Assembly: GCA_012034765.1 (NCBI GenBank) | Contig: JAAUOU010000010.1 | Location: 1-64,000 of the forward strand | Direction: 5' to 3' | DNA length: 64,000 nt | DNA from: Pleurocapsaceae cyanobacterium CSU_1_1 | Lineage (GTDB): Bacteria; Cyanobacteriota; Cyanobacteriia; Cyanobacteriales; Xenococcaceae | Shown: positions 8,037 through 17,699 of the stretch, piece by piece | How the letters are laid out: each line of letters opens with the position of its first letter | Position numbering within the stretch: position 1 is the first letter of the stretch | Notes under the pieces: generated by a model | Databases searched by the model: none | What the model was told of the DNA's origin: nothing | What the model saw: only the letters and a program-made list of their open reading frames with translations | Position numbers and translations under genes: made by a program

Positions 8037-11000
8037 CTATGAGCGAAGGTATTGTTCGATTTCCGAGATAAACTTGTCCTCAATATAGGGCTTGGTAAAG
8101 AATCCTGATGCCCCTAAACTGGCTGCTAAATTTCGATGTTTTTCAGTTCCGCGCGAAGTGAGCATCACTACAGGTACTTGGCATAACTGGGATTCTTGAC
8201 GGCGTAGAGTAAGAAACTCAAAGCCGTTGACGTTAGGCATTTCAAGATCACAAATCACCAAATCAGTTTGTAAATTACTGCGGAGTTGGTTTAATCCTTC
8301 CGCACCATCTCGACCCTGTAATACTCGGTAACCTTTTTGCTCTAGACTCAAAGCTAGGGTGCTGCGCAAAGCAGAAGAATCATCAACGATCAAGATCGTT
8401 TTAGTTTTAATAGCGATCGCTTGTGTCTTATTCTGTCTATTCTCCGCATGTTTCTTCCCTTCTAAGATTTTTTTTACTTCTTGAATAAAGTCTTGTTCTA
8501 CATAGGGTTTAATAAAGTAACCGTCAGCTCCTAGCTGTTTGGCTAAATTGCGATGTTTTGCTCCACTACGAGAGGTCAACATAAAAGTGGGAACTTGTGC
8601 CAGAGTCGAATCTCGACGACGCATCCCCAAAAACTCAAAGCCATTCATCACAGGCATTTCCACATCACAGATAATTAAATCAATCTCAGGATGCTGTTTG
8701 AAGCCGTTGAGAGCTTCCTTCCCATCTTTTTTCTGCACTACCCGATAGCCTTCTTTTTCTAAAGTCAAAGCCATGGTACGTCTTAAGGCAGTAGAGTCAT
8801 CCACAATCATGATGGTTTTAACAGAGGTAAGCTGATCTGTAGCTGCTGTGCCGATCATACTAGGAGTAACAGGATCGAGGTGAACTGATTTAGCTGCTAT
8901 TACTGCTGGAGTATAGCCTGGAGTGATGATCGGGTGTTGTTCTTCGCCCAAAATCATCCCAATTAAGGCTGAACCGTCAAAGGCGGGAATGAGACTGCCA
9001 TCGCTGAGGATTGTACAGCCATAACTATAGCTGGGAGGAGCGATCGCTTTGCCATATGGTTTAATCACTAATTCTTGTTCACTCAACAGGCTAACAACCT
9101 CTAAGGCAAATAATTGTTGTCCTCGTCGCAGCAACAGTAAGGGTGCGGCCCAATCTTCAGGAGGAGCGATCGTTTTAAACGTTTTACTACTAGAATCGGT
9201 ATCGGGGATGGGACAATTGTAGGATAAAGTTTCTGGCAGAGCATAAATTGGAATCAGCTTACCCTTAAGGAATAAAAACTGCTGTCCGTTAGCTAGCTTG
9301 ATTTGTTCGGCGGTGGGAATAATAATCTCTTCAATACTATCGGCAGGAATAGCAAAGGCTGTCAAGCCAAGGGAGCAGATTAACAGTTTAGCAATAGTTA
9401 AAGTTAAGGGAAGACGGAGAGTAAAAGTAGACCCACTGCCAGGAAGAGAGGTTACGCCAATCTTACCCTTGAGAGTTTCAACTTGCGATCGCACAATATT
9501 CATCCCCACTCCTCGACCAGAAAGTTCACTAACTTGACTCGCAGTTGAAAATCCTGGTTCAAAAATTAGCTCAAATAGTCTTTCTTTGGATGCAGAGGCA
9601 GCTTCTTGAGGTGAAATTAAACCCCGTTCAATTCCTTTTTGGGTAATTTTGGCTAAATCCAAACCCTGACCATCATCCTTCACCTCAATCACGGTTTGAT
9701 TACCCTGATAATATGCCTGTATTTCTATTACCCCAGCGGCGGATTTTCCTTGATGGGTTCTCATCTGGGGATCTTCAATCCCGTGGTCGAAAGCATTGCG
9801 CACCAGATGGAGTAGAGGATCAGACAGCTTTTCCAAAACTGCTTTATCAACTAATACTCCAGTCCCTTTCAACTTCAGGTCAACAGCTTTATGATATTTA
9901 CTGGATAAATCTCGGAGGATACGCGGAAAACGCTGCAAAATTTGTTCTAGGGGTAGCATCCTCACCCACATCAACTCATCCCGCATCTGTCCCAACATTT
10001 GACGTTGACTATTGATCGTCCGATCCGACTGCTGGGCAAAAATTGTAATATCTTCTACGCTTTCCTCAAGCTGCACCATTTCTTCTAAGACTTCTTGTAA
10101 AGCGGAGTTGAGCAGATTATAGCTATCGAGTTCCAAGGCATCAAACTCAGTATCGGCATCGTGATCTAAATTGGGATGATGTTGAGGAGTACCAGGGATA
10201 AGGGAGCGTGCTTCTAACAACATTTGGTCTGATATTGATCGTAGCTGTTTGGTAACTTCCCGAAAACGCCCACACTTTTGCTCTAGTTCAGAGACATTTT
10301 CCTGTAGCTGTTCGTTTTGCAAAGCCAGACTATTACGATTGATGGTTAATTCGCCCACTAAATTATTCATGCGTTCTAAGCGATCGAGATCGACCCGTAC
10401 TGAAAGTTTAGCAGCGGCGTTTTGAGAAGTTTTTTTGCCTCTAGTTGAGTCTTGAGCTTCAAATGTAGGTGCTGATTTTGATGGAATTAACGAATCTGCA
10501 TTGGCACGGGGAAGATGGTCAAAAATATTGGCAATTGATTCGATAGCTGCGCTTATTTCAGATTCGGCTTGATGGTCGGAAATTTGCTGAGGATCGACGG
10601 CTGATTCAGATTTCGCGATCGCCATCCCACTAAAATCATCAGCAGTAGCACCAAAAATTTTAGCTAAAGCTTCATTGGCAGCAAGATCAGATGATAATTC
10701 CTGGTTGGTCAGAACATTATTTGTTTCAGTGGGTATTTGCTCGGTTGCTGGATCAAAAATTTGACTAAAATCATCGACATTGGGTTGCTCGTCAACGCTC
10801 GACCAGATGCTGTGAAAGTCGACAGAATTTTCTTCGGCTTCACCAACATTATTTGTTTCAGTAGCTATTTGATTAGCTGCCAGGTCAAAAATCTGACTTA
10901 AAGCATCACCTGCTTCTTCAGGCGCGGTATCTGTCTCAAGCTGGAACTCATCAGCAATAGTACCAAAAATATCCTCGGCTAAAGCTTCATTAGCTTCATT

Positions 11001-11909
11001 GTCGGCAATATTTGACCAGCGATCAGAGTCTAAAATTTCATCAGTTACAGATAAAGTAGACTCAAAATGGTCTTGAGCCAATGTTTGATCATCCGTAAAG
11101 TCAGCTTCAGCAACTTCGGTAACTTTTTGAGCTAATTCAATCAAAGCCAAAGAAACTGTCCCGCCTCGTTGGCGATCGCCTGCTAATACCTGTTCGGTAG
11201 CAAGGGTACAGTCGGCAAGGGTAACTTTGATAATAGCTAAGGCTGCTTGGGGATTTAGCTGCAAGGCTGCTTGAGCAGTTTGGACAATATCGCTAAAGCC
11301 TGAGAGGTTAAATAACTCGGCAAAACCCGCCAACATTTCGAGGGTACTCTTTAATTCCGCTGCTGGTTCATAATTACTAGGAGCGAGCAGAACTGACTGT
11401 AAACGATCTAAAGCTTGAACTACATCCACTTCAAAAATAGAAGCAACAATATCCACCCCTAAATCATTAGAGCTAGGCATATAGTTATCAGCATTTTTGA
11501 GAGCTTCGGCTAAACGAACTTCTAGAGCAGCAAATACTGGTTCGGCTTTGAGTAGAGCAGCTTCCTCGTCAAAAGAGCCTGCCTTAATTTGTTCGAGTAG
11601 AGGGTGGGATAGGCAGTCGTAACCTTGGAGCAATAAACTTTCTAACTCTGGATCAAAATCAACCCGATCGCTATAAAGAGCCTTGAAAAAATCTTCTAAC
11701 CGATGCGCCAACAATTCAATTGCCCCCAACTCGACGCTAGCAGCACCACCTTTGATGGAGTGAGCAGCCCGCATCAATTCGTGTACCTTGGGTATACTGT
11801 GGTCTTGGCGTAATTCAAGTAAGCCTGTTTCCAAAATCTGTAAAAGTTCTTGGGCTTCTTCGACAAAAAATTGATACGCTCGATCGCGAATATCGGGGTT
11901 GAGTGACAT
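8037..11909 (-). CDS. CheA/PixL-type hybrid histidine kinase with two receiver domains
   Basis: The 1290-residue protein has an N-terminal Hpt domain with His50 in 'AAHSIKGG', a long acidic linker (about 150-490), a dimerisation region, a HATPase domain (N-box 'HLVRNAFDHGIED' near 703, 'SGRGVGMN' near 796), a CheW-like regulatory domain (about 880-1010), and two C-terminal receivers with phospho-Asp in 'CDVEMP' (near 1083) and 'CDLEMP' (near 1220). This is the cyanobacterial PixL/PilL layout, the central kinase controlling type IV pilus twitching and phototaxis. The receivers probably act as phosphate sinks or output. It follows the second MCP gene by 44 bases. The linker contains imperfect internal repeats of the type 'FDPATEQIPTETNNV'. 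Confidence 0.93.
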   Translation of the reverse strand: MSLNPDIRDRAYQFFVEEAQELLQILETGLLELRQDHSIPKVHELMRAAHSIKGGAASVELGAIELLAHRLEDFFKALYSDRVDFDPELESLLLQGYDCLSHPLLEQIKAGSFDEEAALLKAEPVFAALEVRLAEALKNADNYMPSSNDLGVDIVASIFEVDVVQALDRLQSVLLAPSNYEPAAELKSTLEMLAGFAELFNLSGFSDIVQTAQAALQLNPQAALAIIKVTLADCTLATEQVLAGDRQRGGTVSLALIELAQKVTEVAEADFTDDQTLAQDHFESTLSVTDEILDSDRWSNIADNEANEALAEDIFGTIADEFQLETDTAPEEAGDALSQIFDLAANQIATETNNVGEAEENSVDFHSIWSSVDEQPNVDDFSQIFDPATEQIPTETNNVLTNQELSSDLAANEALAKIFGATADDFSGMAIAKSESAVDPQQISDHQAESEISAAIESIANIFDHLPRANADSLIPSKSAPTFEAQDSTRGKKTSQNAAAKLSVRVDLDRLERMNNLVGELTINRNSLALQNEQLQENVSELEQKCGRFREVTKQLRSISDQMLLEARSLIPGTPQHHPNLDHDADTEFDALELDSYNLLNSALQEVLEEMVQLEESVEDITIFAQQSDRTINSQRQMLGQMRDELMWVRMLPLEQILQRFPRILRDLSSKYHKAVDLKLKGTGVLVDKAVLEKLSDPLLHLVRNAFDHGIEDPQMRTHQGKSAAGVIEIQAYYQGNQTVIEVKDDGQGLDLAKITQKGIERGLISPQEAASASKERLFELIFEPGFSTASQVSELSGRGVGMNIVRSQVETLKGKIGVTSLPGSGSTFTLRLPLTLTIAKLLICSLGLTAFAIPADSIEEIIIPTAEQIKLANGQQFLFLKGKLIPIYALPETLSYNCPIPDTDSSSKTFKTIAPPEDWAAPLLLLRRGQQLFALEVVSLLSEQELVIKPYGKAIAPPSYSYGCTILSDGSLIPAFDGSALIGMILGEEQHPIITPGYTPAVIAAKSVHLDPVTPSMIGTAATDQLTSVKTIMIVDDSTALRRTMALTLEKEGYRVVQKKDGKEALNGFKQHPEIDLIICDVEMPVMNGFEFLGMRRRDSTLAQVPTFMLTSRSGAKHRNLAKQLGADGYFIKPYVEQDFIQEVKKILEGKKHAENRQNKTQAIAIKTKTILIVDDSSALRSTLALSLEQKGYRVLQGRDGAEGLNQLRSNLQTDLVICDLEMPNVNGFEFLTLRRQESQLCQVPVVMLTSRGTEKHRNLAASLGASGFFTKPYIEDKFISEIEQYLRS

Positions 11910-11953
11910 GGTTTTGATCTAGATTGACAATATTCAATATTAAGTAGGCAAGA

Positions 11954-14062
11954 CTAGGTTTTAAATTTCGCAATATGAGACTGAAGTTTGGCGGCGATCG
12001 CCGATAGTTCTCGAACTGAATTAAATACTTGAGTTGCCGACTGAGAATTATGTTCGGCGATCGCTGCTACCTCAACAATCGTTTGACTTACCTGGGCAGA
12101 AGTGCTGGACTGTTGTTGGGTAGCCTGGGTAATTGAGCTAACTAACTTGCTAATTTCGCTACTTACTTGATTTACCTGATTTAAGCTCTGACGAGTTTGC
12201 TCTACCAGTTCATTCCCCGAAGCAATTTGTGCTGCTCCCTTATGCATTGCTTTGACTACTTCAGCAGTTTCTAGTTGAATCTTACTGACCAAGGTTTCAA
12301 TTTCGGCGGTTGCTTCTGCCGACTGAGTCGCCAGAGATCTAACCTCATCGGCAATTACGGCAAAACCCTTCCCCTCTTCTCCTGCTCGTGCTGCTTCAAT
12401 AGCAGCTTTAAGTGCCAAAAGATGGGTTTGAGCTGCAAAACGACCAATTAGATTGACCGCCTGGGAAATTTCCTGGGAAGATTCCCCTAGTTTTTCTGCT
12501 TTGGTCGCAGTTTGAGTTACAGTTTGCTGCACCGCTTTGATTTCGGCAACAGTAAGACTCATAGCCTGATCTTCACGAGCAATGGTGATGGCTGCCTGCT
12601 GGGCAAAAGTTTCTGCCCGATCCGCCTGATTTGCCACCAGACCAATTGATGTTTCCATCTCTCTTACCTGCTCTAGCATTTGGGAAATTGCAGTAGCTTG
12701 GGCGATCGTTTCCTGAGCTAAAGATTGAACTGCCAGATCATTAGCGGAAGTATTGAGCTGTACTTCTGTTGCTGCTGATTTAGTTTGATTGACCAGCCTT
12801 TGTAAACTTTCGATGGTCGAATTATAAGAATCGGCGATCGTGCCGATTTCATCTTCTGTTACCCTGGCGCGAATAGTTAAATCACCTTGAGAAACCTCCT
12901 CCACTTCCTGTAACAAACTTAAGGCTCTAGCTTGAATTGCTTCTTTTGCCGACTTCTCGCGGATTTCAGCTAGCTTTTGCTGTTCTAAAAGTTCTAACCG
13001 AGTAATGGCAAAACCTATTTGGGTGGCAACTTGGATGAGAAACTCTATTTCTTCATTCATCCAGGGAATTAGAGTAGCTGATTGATGAACCATTAATAAT
13101 CCATTTAATTGATTCTCAATCATGACAGGGGCAATCAAACAAGATTTGACCCCTAAAGATTCTAGATACTCTTGTTTAGCTGGAGTTAAATTGGCTTGAG
13201 CCAGATCGTTGATTACTTCGATCTGAGGCAAATATGCTGGAGCTAGATATTCCCTTACTAGTTCAGCACTCAAATTACTATTTTGAATTGCTCGACTACC
13301 CTGAGTCGCGCATTCAGCTACAGCGATCGCCGAGCGTGGGCGGAGTCTAATCGCCGATTGGGCATCAAATTGATAGTAAACAACTCGTTCTGCCTTAAAA
13401 GTTTGATAGCTTCCCTGCACCACCGCAGTTAAAATTTCTACCCAATCTTTAGCGCGAGTTAATTGCAGAGTGATATCTTTGATACTTACTGATTGTTGAG
13501 TCAGCCTGCTTTGAAACTGCACAAAATCCGTTAAATGAACCGCCAGACGATTGAGCTGACGACTAAACAGGGCAATTTCATCAGTTCCCGCAATGGCTAG
13601 ACGAGTCGTATACTTGCCCTGAGCCATTTGTTCTACGGCTTGAGTCGCCTGAAGAATTGGACGCAACCATCGATTTGCCAGAGCAGAGGCGATCGCCCCT
13701 ATTCCCACTGCCACCAGTGCTGAACCTAGTGCCAACAGCAACCTAAATTTTCTTTGAGGAGCATAAACATTCGTTGTGTCTGTAGCTAAAATCTCCTGCG
13801 AGTTAAGCTTAGGCAATCCTCCGCTTTTAGCTGGAGCAATTTTTTTTAAGTTAATTGTCTGTTGGGCAACGGAATCGACAGCAAAATAATATGCCACTGA
13901 ACCAACTACAAAAGTAGGTATAGTACTTATGGCGATCGCTAATACCGTCGTTTTCAAGCGCAGACTTCGCCGTTGCCACCACGATCTTGAAATTGAATCA
14001 GCATCATCTTGAATTAGATAGTCAGGAGTTTGTTCTCGGTCACGATTATGAGCAAAATTCAT
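11954..14062 (-). CDS. Methyl-accepting chemotaxis protein with GAF domain (PixJ2/PilJ-like)
   Basis: The 702-residue protein has a membrane helix (about 38-62), a short extracytoplasmic loop, a second helix (about 107-129), HAMP, a GAF domain (about 195-360), a second HAMP-like segment ('VSQGDLTIRARVTEDEIGTI') and the MCP signalling hairpin with 'LLALKAAIEAARAGEEGKGF'. The GAF lacks the Cys-His pair that binds bilins in cyanobacteriochromes; the aligned position reads Ala-Lys (about 295-296). It is therefore probably not a photoreceptor itself. It lies 46 bases after the first MCP gene and 44 before the CheA gene. The periplasmic region is very short, which argues against a classic ligand pocket. 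Confidence 0.88.
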   Translation of the reverse strand: MNFAHNRDREQTPDYLIQDDADSISRSWWQRRSLRLKTTVLAIAISTIPTFVVGSVAYYFAVDSVAQQTINLKKIAPAKSGGLPKLNSQEILATDTTNVYAPQRKFRLLLALGSALVAVGIGAIASALANRWLRPILQATQAVEQMAQGKYTTRLAIAGTDEIALFSRQLNRLAVHLTDFVQFQSRLTQQSVSIKDITLQLTRAKDWVEILTAVVQGSYQTFKAERVVYYQFDAQSAIRLRPRSAIAVAECATQGSRAIQNSNLSAELVREYLAPAYLPQIEVINDLAQANLTPAKQEYLESLGVKSCLIAPVMIENQLNGLLMVHQSATLIPWMNEEIEFLIQVATQIGFAITRLELLEQQKLAEIREKSAKEAIQARALSLLQEVEEVSQGDLTIRARVTEDEIGTIADSYNSTIESLQRLVNQTKSAATEVQLNTSANDLAVQSLAQETIAQATAISQMLEQVREMETSIGLVANQADRAETFAQQAAITIAREDQAMSLTVAEIKAVQQTVTQTATKAEKLGESSQEISQAVNLIGRFAAQTHLLALKAAIEAARAGEEGKGFAVIADEVRSLATQSAEATAEIETLVSKIQLETAEVVKAMHKGAAQIASGNELVEQTRQSLNQVNQVSSEISKLVSSITQATQQQSSTSAQVSQTIVEVAAIAEHNSQSATQVFNSVRELSAIAAKLQSHIAKFKT

Positions 14063-14108
14063 AGCAATCTCAATAAAATTATGAATAAATTAGGTTTCAA
14101 TAATTTAG

Positions 14109-16487
14109 TTAGCTGACTTTGAATTTAGCTACACTATTTTCTAGCTGTTGAGCCACAATCAACAGATCTTGGAACGATGCCGAGACAGCGATCGCTTCTG
14201 TAGCAGTCTGATTAGAAATTTCAGCAACTTCTAACATGGTCTTAGTCACTACTGCCGAATCCTGAGACTGTTCTACGGTAGCTGTGGCAATTTCTGCCAC
14301 TAGCTGATTAATTTCTTGACTCACATCCGCAATTTGAATTAGGGAAACACGAGTTTTATCCACCAGTTTTGTTCCCGCCACTACCTGCTCTGTCCCCGCC
14401 TCCATGGCTGCCACTACTTCCTTAGTTTCTAGCTGAATTTCTGCCACTAAAGCTTCAATTTCTGCCGTTGCCTCCGCCGATTGACGAGCTAGCGATCGCA
14501 CTTCTTCGGCAACTACTGCAAAACCTCTTCCCTCTTCCCCTGCATGAGCAGCCTCAATCGAAGCATTAAGGGCAAGCAGATTTGTTTGATCGGCAAAGTT
14601 ACTAATGACGTTAACTACTTTAGAAATCTTTTGAGATGACTCCCCTAGACGCTTAACTTTCTTCGCCGTGGCGGCTACAGTGTCGCGTATTTCTTGGAAA
14701 CCTGCTACTGTTTGGTTCATCGCTTCATCCCCTGCCTTGACGGTTTGGGTCGCTTTAAGCATGGCTGCTTCCGCTGTCTTGGCATTATGAGCTACTGCCT
14801 GAATTGAGTTGGTGATCCCCTGAATTCGCTTTAAAGCAGCATTAATTTCCGTAGTCTGTGCCGATGCGCCAATAGATAATTCCTGAATCGAACGATCTTT
14901 ATCACTGGTAGTAATAGAAACTTGCAGCGCAGCAGTTTTCACCTGAGACACTAGCTGGCGTAGACTTTCAATCGTCGCGTTGTAGGAATCGCCAATAGTG
15001 CCAATTTCATCGGACTGCACCTTTACCTGTACAGTTAAATCCCCCTGACTGACAGGATCTACCTCCATCAATAACTCCAAGGCTCGTCGCTGGAGATTTT
15101 CCTTAGCAGCTCTTTCCTGCTGCTGTGCCTGCTGCTGCTGTTCGAGAAGTTCTATTTTCTCAACTGTTCTGCCAACCTGTTCCGCAATCCGAGTCAATAA
15201 GCTAATTTCACCTGAGTCCCAAGTTCTGGGACTGCAATGATGGGCAATTAATAAACCCGCTAATCTATTGGCTGTGACTACAGGAGTAATGAGACAAGCC
15301 ACTACTGCTAATGGTTCTAGCATTTTGAGATGGTAATCATCTAATTCTTCCTGGTCAATATTGGCGATCGCCTTCACGTTCCCCTGTTGATATGTTTTGG
15401 CATCTCCTTCAGCAAAAGGATCGTTAATTTCTGTGCCTAAAACTTGAGCAATGCCCTCTTTAACTGCTTCGGCAACAATCTTACCTCGCCTATGTAGATC
15501 AAAACTATGATAAATTACGCGATCGGCTTGCAGCACTTGGCGACTGCTTGCGACTGCCGTTTGCCAGACTTCTGGAGCATTGCTTGCCTGGGTAAGACTA
15601 TAGATAATTCCCTGCAAAAGACGAGAACTTTCGGCATCTTGTTTAAGACGAGCTTCATTGAGTTCAATTGAATCTGCCAAGGCATTAAAAGTGCTGCTCA
15701 ACATACCGACTTCATCTTGAGCATAAATCTTCGCTCTCACCCGCAAATTGCCCCGAGAAAAATCCTGAGCGACTGTTTGCAGACTTTGAATCGGTTTAGC
15801 GATCGCCTGTTTTAATAGCTGACTCAGATAGATGATAAAAATCAACATAATCAAAGATAGCAGGGACTGAGCTAGCAGACTACTTTGGAGAATATGATTA
15901 AGAGACTGCACCGAAGTCCCGTGTACCAAAACTCCGACAGGATTGCCCTTGCTGTCATTGATAATTTGAGCTGCTAGGACGTACTTACGTCCTTCTATAG
16001 TCGTCGTCTGATGAACTTTTCCCTGGCTGTTCATTGCCTGTTCTAGAATCTGCTGATCTGGTAAAGCCAGGTTGGCGCTGGTTGCTCCGCCAATTTGGGC
16101 TGAAGATGATGCCAGAACAAATGTGCCATCAGCTTGAAGTAAGTAAACAGCACTATAATCTTGTTCTTCGGTGACAGCAGTGATAGTTTTTGCTAAAGCT
16201 GATAAATTATTCCCAAGTTGGGTTTGAGATAAAAGAATTATCTTACTCTTGAGATCGAGTCGAGATTCAGTTTGCTCAATTAAGCGATGCTGGAGAGTTC
16301 CTTGCAGAATTAATCCTCCCACCCCTAAAACCAAAGCTAGTCCGCCACAACTCAACCAAGGAATTAAATTGATCTTACGATTGAGCGGAAGATCGTATAT
16401 TCGCCTTTGCCAAGATGATGAGGACAGAGAAGAATCCATAATCTGTGCTGGTTTTTTTGGCTGGGGTAACTGGGGTAGATTATTCAT
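14109..16487 (-). CDS. Methyl-accepting chemotaxis protein with cyanobacteriochrome-like GAF (PixJ1/PilJ-like)
   Basis: The 792-residue protein has a membrane helix (about 41-62), a single-Cache-like sensor region (about 70-200), a second helix (about 202-223), HAMP, a GAF domain (about 290-450), a second HAMP-like segment and the MCP tip '[18 protein letters not shown]'. The GAF has phytochrome/cyanobacteriochrome-type text ('[11 protein letters not shown]', '[18 protein letters not shown]'), but the bilin-attaching Cys before His386 is Tyr385. It may have lost its chromophore or never had one. Gene order matches the pix operon, where this position holds the blue/green photoreceptor PixJ1. 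The start lies 31 bases after the CheW gene. Confidence 0.88.
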   Translation of the reverse strand: MNNLPQLPQPKKPAQIMDSSLSSSSWQRRIYDLPLNRKINLIPWLSCGGLALVLGVGGLILQGTLQHRLIEQTESRLDLKSKIILLSQTQLGNNLSALAKTITAVTEEQDYSAVYLLQADGTFVLASSSAQIGGATSANLALPDQQILEQAMNSQGKVHQTTTIEGRKYVLAAQIINDSKGNPVGVLVHGTSVQSLNHILQSSLLAQSLLSLIMLIFIIYLSQLLKQAIAKPIQSLQTVAQDFSRGNLRVRAKIYAQDEVGMLSSTFNALADSIELNEARLKQDAESSRLLQGIIYSLTQASNAPEVWQTAVASSRQVLQADRVIYHSFDLHRRGKIVAEAVKEGIAQVLGTEINDPFAEGDAKTYQQGNVKAIANIDQEELDDYHLKMLEPLAVVACLITPVVTANRLAGLLIAHHCSPRTWDSGEISLLTRIAEQVGRTVEKIELLEQQQQAQQQERAAKENLQRRALELLMEVDPVSQGDLTVQVKVQSDEIGTIGDSYNATIESLRQLVSQVKTAALQVSITTSDKDRSIQELSIGASAQTTEINAALKRIQGITNSIQAVAHNAKTAEAAMLKATQTVKAGDEAMNQTVAGFQEIRDTVAATAKKVKRLGESSQKISKVVNVISNFADQTNLLALNASIEAAHAGEEGRGFAVVAEEVRSLARQSAEATAEIEALVAEIQLETKEVVAAMEAGTEQVVAGTKLVDKTRVSLIQIADVSQEINQLVAEIATATVEQSQDSAVVTKTMLEVAEISNQTATEAIAVSASFQDLLIVAQQLENSVAKFKVS

Positions 16488-16518
16488 AGAAACTTAAGAT
16501 AGATAGTAAGTTAATTAG

Positions 16519-17100
16519 TTAATTAGAAGTGGGCATGGCAGAGGCGATCGCCTGTCCATCAAGAGCTAAAACCATTTCGTCTGAAGATTGCAGCCAATAT
16601 CCTTGTAAAAAGCTATGTAATCGCGGATTCATCTGTGGATCGAAGACAGCTTGAATTGAAGCAGGATCACAGGTTTCTAAATCATCTACCCCAGCTACGA
16701 CTAAACCTAAGTGAATCTTCTGGTCGTTATTTTCCCGCTCAGGAGAAAGAACAATGGCTGTAGATAAGACGCGATCTTGTTGCTGCTGATACCAACAACC
16801 TAAGCCCAGTAATTGTCTTAAATCAAGCATCCACAAAATATCTCCTCGCCAGTTATAAACTCCCATCACCCAGGCAGGCATTTGGGGAATTGGCATAATT
16901 TGCGCTAACTGTATTTTGAGAACCTCCGTTACCTGCTGAATCGGCAACATGGCTTTGGTATCAGGATCGAGTTGAAACTTGAGATACTGTAATGTTTTGC
17001 CGCTGATGTTTGGCATATTCGCATTAGATGAGCTGGTTTGGGTGCGTGGATTAGGCACAGTTAAAATACACCTGAAATATTGTTGAATTACTTTAAGCAA
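16519..17100 (-). CDS. CheW-like adaptor (PixI/PilI-like)
   Basis: This is a CheW-domain protein of up to 193 residues. The open frame begins with TTG at 17100, overlapping the end of the receiver gene by 8 bases; GTG at 17058 or ATG at 17016 ('MPNISGKTLQYLKFQL') are alternative starts. The core 'MLPIQQVTEVLKI' and 'WVMGVYNWRGDILWMLDLRQLLGL' is diagnostic of CheW. It couples the MCPs to the CheA-like kinase. The position after the PatA-type regulator and CheY genes, and before the MCPs, is the pixI/pilI slot. Confidence 0.85.
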   Translation of the reverse strand: MLKVIQQYFRCILTVPNPRTQTSSSNANMPNISGKTLQYLKFQLDPDTKAMLPIQQVTEVLKIQLAQIMPIPQMPAWVMGVYNWRGDILWMLDLRQLLGLGCWYQQQQDRVLSTAIVLSPERENNDQKIHLGLVVAGVDDLETCDPASIQAVFDPQMNPRLHSFLQGYWLQSSDEMVLALDGQAIASAMPTSN

Positions 17101-17455
17101 TCAATTCCTTGACTTTCCCGACGAATTCCTGCTGATCGATCGGCTTGAGAATATAGGCATCTGCTCCTTGCTTCATGCCCCAAAATTTATCTATTTCTGT
17201 TGCCTTAGTTGAACAAAGAATAATCGGAATTTTATTAGTATGATCTGAACCCTTTAACTCACGACAGATTTCAAAACCACTGCGTCCTGGCAAAACCACA
17301 TCTAAGATAATTAGATCGGGAAAATCTTGCTGAATTTTTGCTAGTGCTTCTTCTCCACTTACAGCAACAGAGACATTAATGCCAACTCCCTGCAAACAGC
17401 CTGTAATAATCGCTCTTTCGGTAGCAGAATCATCAACAACCAGAGTGTACCCCAT
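17093..17455 (-). CDS. CheY-like single-domain response regulator (PixH/PilH-like)
   Basis: The 120-residue receiver has an acidic pocket at Asp8-Asp9, phospho-acceptor Asp52 in 'IILDVVLPG', and Lys104 in 'ILKPID', all canonical. It has no output domain, so it should act by protein contact, probably on pilus motor proteins or as a phosphate sink for the CheA-like kinase. It overlaps the CheW gene by 8 bases, so translation is probably coupled. It is separated from the upstream PatA-type gene by 244 bases, which may hold a second promoter. Confidence 0.9.
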   Translation of the reverse strand: MGYTLVVDDSATERAIITGCLQGVGINVSVAVSGEEALAKIQQDFPDLIILDVVLPGRSGFEICRELKGSDHTNKIPIILCSTKATEIDKFWGMKQGADAYILKPIDQQEFVGKVKELIA

Positions 17456-17699
17456 AACAAAAGTTACCTCAATTTGTGATTGTTCTTAGCTGTACGTAGA
17501 TCGGCTTTTTGGTACGAAAAATGGGAAGTAATTTTTTTAGCCATGATTTTGGGAAAGTGCTTTTTGATCAGACTGACAAGATTTATAGTTCCCCTCTCAA
17601 ACAATAAAAGAACCATCAGTTTGAAAGTTTGTTTAAAACAGTTAACATAAACTGTAAATTTTTTCTTGATAATTCAAGCAATTGAGAAGTTGATGAAGT

